Below, one piece after another: positions 1 through 9,893 of a DNA stretch of 64,000 nucleotides. Position 1 is the first letter of the stretch. Each line of letters begins with the position of its first letter. This stretch comes from Mytilus californianus (lineage: Eukaryota; Mollusca; Bivalvia; Mytilida; Mytilidae). The stretch is from positions 91,603,995 to 91,667,994 of the forward strand of contig NW_026262690.1 of assembly GCF_021869535.1 (NCBI RefSeq), written 5' to 3'. Both the position numbers and the translations under genes were made by a program. The notes beneath the pieces are model-generated. The model was not told the origin of the DNA. It searched no databases and was given only the letters and a program-made list of their open reading frames with translations.

Positions 1-21
1 CTGTTCGACTGAAGGTATGCT

Positions 22-204
22 GTGAATGAATGTTTCATGAATGATGACAGACGACCTGATATTAAAACGGAACTCCCAAATGGACATTTATGCAAGAGCA
101 ACTGGACGGGTGCCAATTGTGGAACAGAAGCTGCCACCCTTCGAAAGGACATGAGTTCATACAAGTTTTTTCAATGGTTCTTGTTGTCTGTAACAAACTT
201 TTGA
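22..204 (+). other. Unassigned 60-codon open frame
   Basis: A short open frame contains CKSNWTGANC, which looks like an EGF- or DSL-type cysteine pattern. No splice sites or homologous exon were identified. It may be a stray exon of a gene outside the window or chance. Confidence 0.12.
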
Positions 205-724
205 TTTATATTGCCCCTTGATTTCTTCTTGTTTCTTTTGAAAAGCCCTTTGTTTTGTAGTAACAACGAGATAGCATTTATTTGTCTGGTCTATATTTCA
301 CAAAATTACTTTTTTTGAATCTTTGCTTCAATAGGAAGAGTTATTTTTTCCCCTTTTTCTCTCACAAAACTGTTTAAAAAAACGTCTTTCAACTATTACT
401 AAGATTTACAGGATCTCATCTTTTTTTATAGGGTATAGTTTTGATATCTTTTGCAAATATGACTAACATTTCGATTTGTTAGATAAATTAGAATCTTTTA
501 ATGATACCATCTATACCCCTTTTTATGTGAAACCTCTAAGTTTCATAACTACAATGGTACTGACCTAGTGATAAGAACAAAACATAAGCGTAAAATTGCG
601 GAAAAGAGACATATATATCTCTTTGTATTTTATCTTAATTGCACAATAAACCTGCCATTAATGAATGCATTTTTCCATATCTCTATTTTGTAAGTCCCAA
701 AATAACTATTTCAAAAATGTAAGA

Positions 725-955
725 ATCTTCATCGCTTATAAGAGAGTGTATTCTTTATTTTTCTATGTCACTTTTCTGTATTCCTTGTTTTTTACCCCAT
801 TATACTCTATTCTTTATATTTTAGCACCCAATTATTCTCTATTCTTTATTTTTTCTACCTATTTTTCTCTATTCTTTATGTATTTTGACATTTATTCTGC
901 ACATTTTGTCCATTATTTTCTATTCTGTAAATCCCATCCCCACCCTCTTATAACG
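725..955 (+). repeat. TTCTCTATTCTTTATTTTT minisatellite element
   Basis: Imperfect units of about 30-35 bp built on TCTATTCTTTATTTTT end in a conserved tail reading CCCATCCCCACCCTC. The same array plus tail recurs at 6515-6725 (-), 19070-19230, 56517-56705 (-) and 57735-57940 (+). This is therefore a dispersed family, not a local microsatellite. Confidence 0.7.
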
Positions 956-1055
956 TTTGGAAACTATCATCTTATTATGAAATTACAACAGAAAGACATG
1001 TAAATGTGATTCTTGACAAACGCGTTTGAAAACAATCTCCCAAAGTTATACTTAC

Positions 1056-2273
1056 GCCACTGATCGTCATATCTATATACTATAATACCATTCGGCCAAA
1101 TCTTAGTAGCTTGTTTTACTGTCTGTCGTCGTTTCCTGTTTTCGGTCAGCATTTCTCTAGCTATTTCGTTAGCTTGTTCAGGGGTCAAAATAATATCAGA
1201 TTCAAACGCAGTGCCTTCTTCTTCTGGTGGGCGATTTACATTTGGTTCCCTTCTGTGTGATCGAGTAGAATGTTGCAAGTTCTTCAAATAGTCAGACAGT
1301 AATGATGGCTTCAAAAGAGTATATGGTTTCAGAACTAATATCTATGTTTAAAAATAACACAAAGACAACATAGCGTAAGTTTCTTAATTGTTTATTTACA
1401 AAAATATAAATAACTCATTAGGTCAATGTCAGAAAAATATAAACTTTTTTGTATGAGGCTGAGAAACTGGGGATGGGCGAGGCTAAACCGAGCCCTTCCC
1501 CAGTTTTGTGCCGAATACAAAAAAGTTTATATTTTCCTGACGTTGACCTAATATTGTTTTTATACTGCAATTTGAATTAATACTTTGATAGCTATTTAAA
1601 TAGTAATACACATTTCAAACTTATTTTCGTCCCTAAATGAACCTATGATTGTGGAAAAAGTGATCCATGATGAAATTGACATTGCACAAAATATAGCTTT
1701 GTTACTATATTTAGGAAATAAACACAACTAGTATAAAAACGAATATTTGTATGATGTTATAAATCTGTAATGTGTTTGCCTCCTTTAGGTTTGGACTATT
1801 CCAGTAACACATGTCTCGCGTACTGAAATTGGTATTATTATACCTAGAATACACTAGAAATGTGAAAATAGTATACACAGCGCAAGATGTTGTAAAAAAA
1901 CAAATTATCAAAGATACCAGACTAGTAATTTTTACGCCAGACGCGCGTTTTGTCTACAAAAGACTCATCAGTGACGCTAGAAAGAAAATAGTTAAAAGGC
2001 CAACTAAAGTACGAAGATGAAGAACATTGAGGGCCAAAAGTTCCGAAAGGTTTTGCCAAATTCAGCTAAGGTTATCTCTTCCTGGGGTAGAAAATCCTTG
2101 GTATTTCAAACAATTCAAAGTTTTGTTAACAGTTAATTTAAAAGAATTATTGCAGAAAATCATCTATTAACTTATTTTTTTATTTTTATAACTGTTAAAA
2201 ATTAGGTACTCACCAATGATGTTGACCACGATAAACACAAAAGAAAGACGAGTAAAAGCATCGATGATTTCAT
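1056..2273 (-). CDS. Astacin-like zinc metalloprotease, 5' part (exons 1-2)
   Basis: Exon 1 (2273-2214) starts with ATG and encodes 20 residues, MKSSMLLLVFLLCLSWSTSL, a clear signal peptide, ending at a GTGAGT donor. Exon 2 (1341-1056) follows an AG acceptor in the same phase, encodes 95 residues and ends at a GTAAGT donor in phase 1. The joined 115 residues hold FESD at 66-69, which fits the astacin propeptide motif FxGD (the aspartate switch, with Gly replaced by Ser). A furin-type RKRR follows at 89-92, then IWPNGIIVYRYDD at 101-113, which resembles the start of mature astacin domains (WPxGxIPY). The family are secreted Zn proteases made as zymogens. The HExxHxxGxxH catalytic exon is not seen in positions 1-1050 and should lie beyond the window. 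The family call is from motif memory; the exon structure is seen directly. Confidence 0.62.
1418..1551. mobile_element. 134-bp foldback MITE
   Basis: The two halves are near-complete inverted repeats. Both ends read TTAGGTCAAYGTCAG, then AAATATAAACTTTTTTGTA, and the pairing continues into the GC-rich centre. It would fold into one long hairpin. It lies in intron 1 of the astacin-like gene. The flanking bases allow a TA target duplication. Confidence 0.75.
1931..1978 (-). ncRNA. Degenerate type I hammerhead ribozyme motif
   Basis: On the minus strand a hammerhead layout can be traced. Stem I is GCGTCA (1977-1972) pairing with TGGCGT (1939-1934). The core CTGATGA is at 1971-1965. Stem II is GTCT/AGAC with a 5-nt loop. 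A very short stem III is CGCGCG, followed by TC at the cleavage site. The second core strand reads AAAA at 1951-1948 instead of GAAA, so the essential G12 is changed and self-cleavage is probably lost. Repeat sequence continues to about 2180. Hammerheads are known in Penelope-like elements and small retrozymes of bivalves; which of these this was cannot be decided here. Confidence 0.6.
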
Positions 2274-2318
2274 TTTCAGGTTCCGAACCGTATTACATCA
2301 AAGTTGTTATTCCTCCTT

Positions 2319-2326
2319 TATTTATA
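2319..2326 (-). promoter_or_regulatory. TATA box of the astacin-like gene
   Basis: TATAAATA on the minus strand lies 46 bases upstream of the signal-peptide ATG at 2273. This spacing suits a short 5' UTR and supports 2273 as the real start. Confidence 0.55.
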
Positions 2327-2399
2327 CACCATGAAAATAGTTCCTTTTCCTTGTTCAAACTGACAGTAAACAATATTAAACACTAATTTGTTACTAGGG

Positions 2400-4530
2400 T
2401 TACTAAGACACATCTAACATTACATAAGAATACGTTTTACTACAACAGTATTAAGGAAACAGATGGGAAATTTTGACTTTTTCAAATTGATAGTTTTTCA
2501 ATGCTGTCATCCTGGAGGTAAATGAGAAATTTTATGGACCTTAGATTATAAAGAAGAGACTTCGATATTGTTGCTGGGATTCGTTTATTTAATTAAACCA
2601 TTAAGAAATCTCCACCTACATTAATTTTCATATCTACTCTGAAAGCACGTCCTTATATATTAAATCACTAGATATCGCTTTCTTTTGTTGAAAATTTAGA
2701 CTGACGTACAGGCTAAGTATCGATAAATAACCCTCCATATGCAACGGTATTTTAGAAATGTCAGTAACTTTGGTATTTCCCCCAAACATTTACATTTGGG
2801 ATTTAATTGGATGGAAAACATAAAGTCATGACAGGTTATGTACTGCGTAGTATCACAAGTACTTTGGGTGTCAATTTAGCCTCTTTCTGGAGTTTCAACG
2901 CCGACTCAAACATTTTGTAAAATTATTGGGTCAAAGTTGATACGGAAAACGCACAGAAACAATTTTACTTAGGGCCACAACAAATAATTATCACGTAGTT
3001 TGAATTTTTAATATAAAGGAGGCGCGAAGGCGCTATTTCAAGTAATTTTTGTTTAAATTTATAAATAATCTTAGGAGCCCAAACTATTCTTCGAAAATTA
3101 TTTTAATATTTTTTTTTTCAATTACTTAAAGCAAGCGAATACCTGTTTCTTTAAGAATTTCATGTGTGCTTCAAATGGAGCGAAAAAAGTAAATAGGAAA
3201 AACAAAATGGAATGTATATACTGTCCCTTTATAAAATGTTAAGGGCAAGAGTATAACAAACAAAAAAATACCCTGGCGATGTCTACATGGAAATTGATAT
3301 TCAATATAAAAAGTCAAGGAAAAAAACCTATTAAATACATTTATGTTAATAATAAGAGAAGATACCGGGGAACAATCGAATTCCGCAAGTCGATTAATTT
3401 ATTATTTCTTGCTTGCTTGCTTGCTTACTTGCTTGCTTCAGTGGCAAATATGCCAGCCATTCTCTAGACAAGGACAAGAACATGTAAAAAAGTAATACAA
3501 TTGTTAGGTTCAGATAGGTAGGCCAATCAGAATTAAAGGTGATAAATTCGGACTGCAACTGGAAAAATAGAGTATGTTGAATAGCGCCGAAAATTTGCAT
3601 TGCAACAGACTACGTACATTCGTACAGATCCCTCAGACATTTGTTGTAAGGATTCAAAAACTTTCAGAGAGTGTTGCATTCACCTAATACGCAGTATCGG
3701 ATTTGTCTTCCCACTTCCAACAAGACGTGACTGCGTATTTATACAGCACCCACAGACAAACGAACGCCAAACTTTAGCAAAAGCTTTATGGGAGATCATG
3801 ATCACAGGATCATGGCTAAAACAACAGTCCATGAATGACTAGATTGTGCAATACGAATCTCGCAAAAAACTGGGGTGAACTAAGCTAGCAGTCTGCTTCA
3901 TAAGTTATAACTGTACAATATTATTCCCAGGTGATCCTGGAGTGATTTGTAGGTCTCATTTGTAGAAGGCAAGTTTGGTACAAGATATTCTAAAGAGGTT
4001 TAAAAAGAAGCTACATGTCACCGAACATTTAAATTAATCAGTGGCAGGACATCATTTATAAAGCGGGACGTAAATGATAAATGTATGCGAATATGTTTAT
4101 GGCATCTTTTAAATTAAAACTTGAAAAAATGATACCGAATATACACTATTATATATACAATATTAAGTATGCTTCATATATTAAAAATACATTTGAAAAT
4201 AATTGACAAAAAAAGTGGTTCAGTTAAGACATAAATTTTAAATTTTCCCATTGTGAACTTTAACCTGCATATGAAATTTATATCTTGCAGTGAGTTGATA
4301 AGATAGTCTAGACTGCTTGCATTTCCTATCTGCAACACATAAGGATAACTTCTTATATACAATTGAATCAAGGGTTCCTGATTTTTGAAGTCATCTCTTT
4401 AACAGTTTTACAGACGCGTTTATGATATGGTTGAACGTTATGTAATGTTATGTCACAGATGACCAATGGTATGTTTCATTTGTCATAGCCACTTGATTGT
4501 GAAATCTACAAATGCGACTTATCCAAGTAT
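2400..4530. other. Intergenic, no gene recognised
   Basis: AT-rich sequence with no exon that could be supported. A short (TTGC)n microsatellite sits at 3408-3437. The open frames at 3279-3467 and 3600-3842 have no recognisable domain or splice context. Confidence 0.5.
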
Positions 4531-5250
4531 TTGAACTTGTCACTAACACCACGACGAGTGCCACTAATAGAGCAGTAAGTTCACCCTTTCGGAGCACCTA
4601 AGTTCTTCCACTGTACGTTTTGATGGCGACCAGGCTGCTTATCCCCATATTTGAACTTGCCACTAACACCATGACGATTGCCACAAGTAGTATAATAAAT
4701 GCTCACCTTTTTGGAGCACTGAGATCTTCCACTGTACGTTTTAATGGAGATCGGGCTGCTTTTGCTTAAGTTTTCGGTGTTGTGTCATGTGCTTTTTTTT
4801 TAAATTTTGTTTGAATGTCTTTGTTGTCTCTATACCGGTTATAATCTTTTGTATCCGTTGTCTTGAGAAAAAAAAACTGTTTTCTTTTTAGACTAAATAC
4901 ATTTGGTCATTATTAAGGGTTAAATAATCTACACATACCTGTGGCTTATGAATTTGATGATGTTTTCGGTGTAAGATGAGACATTTTCCATAACTTATCG
5001 AGTACGCCCAATTCTTGCATATATATGATTCATCAGCGTATTTTAACAAGTGTCACTAGCGGAACAGAAACAACTGACTCTTCTAAAGCACGTGAGTTCA
5101 GTCTCATTTTTCAGCGATATTCATACTGTTCTGTCTTTAGTGTTTTGTAGTGTTTGTGGACTGTTTTTTGTCTTTTTTGTCGTTTTCTTTTCAGTCTGTT
5201 TCTTCTACCTATTGTTTTGGAATCTCCTTGGTATATTCTCTTTACGATGA
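4530..5250. repeat. Dispersed repeat, two to three degenerate units
   Basis: Related segments at about 4540-4620, 4640-4760 and 5045-5130 share GCCACTA-AGAGCA, then TCACC-TT-GGAGCAC-T-AG-TCTTCCACTGTACGTTTT. A further copy lies in the MRPL14 intron (39000-39215), with AGAGCAGGATCTGCTTACCC and GGTGGGGTTTGTGTTGC. The hydrophobic open frame at 5050-5250 is part of this repeat and is not taken as a gene. Confidence 0.5.
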
Positions 5251-5523
5251 TACATAACACTACAGGGCGATAGCTCTGCATAATTCATCTGAACGTTTTA
5301 ATCACGTTCTATTGTTTAGGAAATGCTAAGCTTCTCAATGATCAAAATTAGTGTTTGTCAAACTGCTATTTATCCAATAATTTTTTTCCGATACAGTGTG
5401 TGGTTAAAATTTTTGAAATTTTTATATTTTTGTCAAAGGGTCAAAGTAAATATTTTGTCAAAATTTTATGAAAATTAAAACGAGCCAAATTAATTTTAGT
5501 CAAGGTGCTTGGTACCACCTTAA
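5250..5523 (+). mobile_element. AAGGTGGTACC TIR element, copy 1
   Basis: This segment matches 30844-31122 along its length (shared AAGCTTCTCAATGATCAAAA and TTTGTCAAAGGGTCAAAGTA). The 3' end keeps the inverted repeat GGTACCACCTT. The 5' terminal repeat is eroded. It is a non-autonomous DNA element of about 280 bp with no coding capacity. Confidence 0.65.
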
Positions 5524-6514
5524 AAAATAAGACTGTAAAGTTGAAAAAAGATTAATTTTTAATATCCTACTGTCTATATTTTTAACAACTACCATGCATG
5601 TACACAAAAGAAAATACAAAAAAATCCTATTTCAGATTATTGATAAAAAGAGTTATACTGGAACATTTGCTTATGTCTGGAGTCCAATTTTATATTAATT
5701 TTTTCCATAAAGATTTGATATCATTGATATTTTTTAGAACTTTAAATTATTGTCCTTCTCAGTATGTGTTTCATAGTTTAAACAATATCAGAAAATTTTC
5801 AATTCAAACCTGCACTTGAAGAGATTAAAAAAGTTGTTTAACGAGTATTTAATACAGGATTATCTATTAGTTATGAAAATCGTTAATCCAACAACATGTA
5901 AACACTATACAAGCGATACAATTAAATACCTATAAAAATTTCATTTAATGTTTGACAAATATTTGATTTTTAAGCAAACAAATCTTTTTCAATGCCATCT
6001 TTATTGTGTATATGAAGTGATTGTCGTAATAGAGTGAACGTTCAACAGTCAGTATTATTATGGAATCACAAGAAGGTAATGGATTCTTGTTTTTTTTCAT
6101 TTCAGTCTATTATTGATTTTTCGGTTATCCTCGAAACCAAACATTTGCAAAGTATTTCCTTAATAACACTCAGAACCAGCCTTGTTTAACGACAATATTG
6201 AATTTTTCTAATATTTATCTGATTTATGAATTTGTAGCATTATTATTTTGCAGATTTAGTAGATTTGTGTACACAATTGCACTAATTTTACACCGGTTAA
6301 AGGAAATAATAAGATATATTAAATTTACAGGGTTAGTTATTACCAATAACATGTCCAACACTAAGCAAATTGTTAAATGAAACTAGAACTCGTCATTTAA
6401 GATTCATTCACATGGCAATATATAAGAAAATGACACGATCCATGTTTTTCAAGGCAATTTTTGGTGAAAATATACCTAAATCTCTACAATAATGAACAAA
6501 GGAGGGTCTGGATG

Positions 6515-6725
6515 GGGTTTACAGAATAGCGAGTAATGGACCATGCAATACTACAGAATAATGACCCGTAAAAATAAATAATAGCGAAAAATAAGCCAAA
6601 AAAATAAAGAAGAATAGAGAAAAAATGAGTGTTCAAATATAAAGAATAGAGAATAATGGAAAATTTATATAAGGAATTAAGGAATAGAGAAAAATGACCT
6701 GAAATTAAGGAATACAGAATAAAAG
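6515..6725 (-). repeat. Minisatellite element (TTCTTTATTTTT family)
   Basis: Reverse-complement copy of the family at 725-955. The conserved tail GGTCTGGATGGGGTTTACAG is at about 6507-6526, followed by AATAGxGAATAATGG units. The open frame at 6484-6798 (-) is this repeat read through. Confidence 0.65.
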
Positions 6726-7235
6726 AGCCCCCATCAAGACTCTCATAAAGGAGATGTTGGGTAAACGTCAGTGAGAAAGCATGCACCAGACGACACAAAT
6801 AACAAAAAAAAAACCTAGAGGGAATATCTTTTCAACAATAGACATGTGTCTTTGCAAAATGTCTAGCATTTAATCACCCAGAGCCTTTAAAAGTTGTGGA
6901 TAAATACTCTGCAAATTCAAATATCTGTCATCAACAACTGACCAAATTACTAGCACCCAAATAAAAAAAAACTCTTTAAGATACTAGTATGACCATTTAC
7001 CATGTTCCGGACTTAGAATGCATATCAAGCTCCTGTGTTGACTAGCTTCAACTGAATTTTTAATCCATGTTTTCAGTTAGCTGACTGTTGACAATGCTAG
7101 ACGTGCCTGCTTATTCTGAAACTTACCAAAATTACGAGGAAGAGCTTATTGCAAGAACTAACTCAATCCCACCATATGAATATATCTAAAGTGCATGTGC
7201 ATGAGGAATTATTTCCAAGATATATTGCCATGAAG

Positions 7236-7725
7236 ATTTAAAGTCCAGCACTGTAGATGTAAAGTACAGTGCTGGAGATGCAAAGTCCAGCACTGGAGAT
7301 GTAAAGTCGGCCACTATTACTGTCTGTGGACTTTATATCTACAGTGCTGGACTACATCTCCAGCGCCTGACTTTATATCTACATCGTTCGACTTTAATTA
7401 TAAAGAAAGTCCAAATAATTGCCCATTCCTGGGAAATAATGCAGAGGAGGCCGTCACAGGTGTATTGTATATCTGCAGCGCTCGACTTTACATCTCAAGC
7501 GCTCGGCTTTACTTCTCGAGCGATAGACTGTACATCTCCCACAATAAATTTTTAATATTTCTACAGCGGTAGACTTTACATTTGCAGCGCTGGGGTTTTA
7601 CATCTTCAGTACTGGACTTTATATCACGGCGCTGGACTTTACATCATCAGCGCTGTACTCTACATCTTCAGCGCTAGACTTTAAATTTTCAGTGCTAGAC
7701 TCTACATCGCCAGCACTAGACTTTA
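7236..7725. repeat. CCAGCGCTGG palindromic minisatellite
   Basis: Units of about 20-21 bp (ACTTTACATCTCCAGCGCTGG and variants) run for about 490 bp. Polarity flips near 7320: 7240-7310 reads AAAGTCCAGCACTGGAGATG, while the rest reads the opposite way, so the block can fold into a large hairpin. An open frame on the minus strand (7912-7619) reads several units as KSSAEDV-like heptads behind a hydrophobic stretch. Nothing else supports it as a gene. Confidence 0.7.
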
Positions 7726-7929
7726 AAAACCAATACTCTTTATCTGTATGAGACCAACAGGACTCCGTACCAAATAAACAGCATCCTGATTCATAGAAAA
7801 AAGACAAAACCATGAAAAGTGAAAAAAGGATAATTATGGAATGAGAACGCCAGTCTTGCGTAAATTTAACAACTCCTTTGAAGACAATATAGTTAAAATT
7901 CATCACAAACATAATTCCTTGATGTCAAT

Positions 7930-9850
7930 TATCCAAATTTGTATATGTTGCATCAAATCAATTTTAAGTGTTTTGTAATTTTTGTATAATTATCTAAAGA
8001 TGAAGCTGTCGATAAATTTTCCGATTAGTTTCTATTATGACCAAAAAAAAAAATGACGTTTACGTAATATAAGACGAAACCAACCCTATTGACAGCCCGT
8101 TTAACGATTTTTCATTACACTTTCCCACAAATGGTAAGTGACAAAAGGAAATTCCTTTTCCTCGCCTTGTTTCTTTATTATTGAATTTGTCGACAAAAGT
8201 GTTGTTTCTCTGTGTGATAAATGGATCATCTAACTTAATAGCCTGATCTTTATCTGTCGTAAGTTGACAAGTTTTCCATTCTGTAGGGAATATGTTGTTT
8301 AAGATTAGCTTTAAGTACTGTCAACTAGTGACTTGTGGGAACAGTTGTTGACATTATGGCCAGAACTTTCCATTAGTATTCGGAATAATGACTGGCCACC
8401 TCGCAAATTAGTTTGTTATTCAATAAAAAAAAGTAGATTCTCATTGACTGGAATACACCACAGCCGTACAAATCTTATCTTATAGAAAATTATTTGCACG
8501 AATCTCCATTCAGAATTATATAAAATTGTATTCATGCATAAATATATGATACATCTTTTTTGATTTGCGAACTACCACATGTTTTGTAAGAAATGTTTAA
8601 ATGGAAAGCCAAATTCATGAGGGAAGGAATGCCCTTTACCGTCAGGCGTCAAACGGTCATTTTCGGCTACCGTTACGTCAAATTGGTTAAAAGTTTATCG
8701 TGATTCGTCAAAATATCCTTATTGTGATTCGTCAGAGGTATGAAATAATTAACCGTTACCGTTATTTTAGGAAAGAATTTAACGTGATTCGTCAAAATCA
8801 GTTGATTTTTATTATCGTCACAAAGAAAAGGTTCATTTCATACTCAGGCACAAAAAATTACCGTTAACATTCATTTGGCAATTTTATTTACCGTAATTCG
8901 TCATGAAGGTATCCACTCCTATTAAGACCCTCATTTATGACACTTCTGAATGAAACCAGACAGTTTGGCTTAAAAACCGAATATAAGCATGTTTAAGGTA
9001 ACCAATTTCATCATTGATACCAGGATTATAATTTTGTACTCCAGACGAGCGTTTCGTCTATAAAGACGCTCGAATATAACAAGTTAAAAAGTCCTAATAA
9101 GGTACGAAATTGGCATCTTTAAAAAGAGAAAACACATTAGTTTTTAGTAGAAGCATGAGTTATGCTAAAGTCACTTGGTGCATAAATGCTTTGACCAAAA
9201 GAGAAAATGAAAGTTTTAAAAAACAAATTTCAAAGATTATAGAGCTTATATGACTAACTTATCAGTACACCGTACTTATTAGAAACAAAACAAACTTTTT
9301 ACGATTTCTCATTGTTAATGAATTTAAACCTTAGAAGCTTCATGCAATTTCCAATTTTTTCTTCTGCTTTTCTGTAAAAATTTTAGTTTTGAAATAGTAC
9401 CAAAGGTAACTTGGAAGAAAGAAAAGAACCTAGATCATTTAGACTTTTGGAATATTTATAAGTTTTTGTTGATTCTAGGTAATGCTTAGCCTTTCAATCA
9501 TTTTCGTTTCTTTCCTTATGACTGCCATGATGCAAGAGCGGGTTCAGTATCATCAACTTAATTACCAAAAGATTCCGAAAAACAGCAAACATGATAAGAT
9601 CCTGGATAAGACAACGCTTTTAAGATCAGGGATATTCTGGGTACCCTTATAACAGCGTTTATTTCAACATGGGTATTTTTCCTATAATAAAACGCACCGA
9701 GGATGCGTTCTTATAATAACCAAAACGACAATGACCCGTTCAGAATCATTAATAGTGAAACTCAAAAGCAGAAAGAAGTGCAAACTTATGAAACTAATTT
9801 GGAAGCATATGTAAACAAATAGATTTTGTGTTTTTGTCATTACAGGGGCT
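7930..9850. repeat. Intergenic with dispersed repeat fragments
   Basis: No exon is seen. At 8640-8910 the motif ACCGT-ATTCGTCA recurs at least five times with variable spacing. At 9035-9075 there is a truncated hammerhead-type repeat. The remaining sequence is AT-rich and unassigned. Confidence 0.45.
9034..9073 (-). ncRNA. Truncated hammerhead ribozyme relic
   Basis: The minus strand reads AGCGTC, TTTATAGAC, GAAA, CGCTCG, TC, TGGAGT in order. This matches the 1931-1978 motif and keeps the GAAA core, but the CACTGATGAGTC segment is deleted. It cannot fold into a full hammerhead. Confidence 0.5.
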
Positions 9851-9893
9851 TTATAATTTTTAGAATATCAAAAGAATAGAAATATTTTCTCAA

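Noticed and set aside
5050..5250. Hydrophobic 66-codon frame that looks like a membrane protein
   Set aside because: It lies in a dispersed repeat and the hydrophobic run comes from T-rich sequence.
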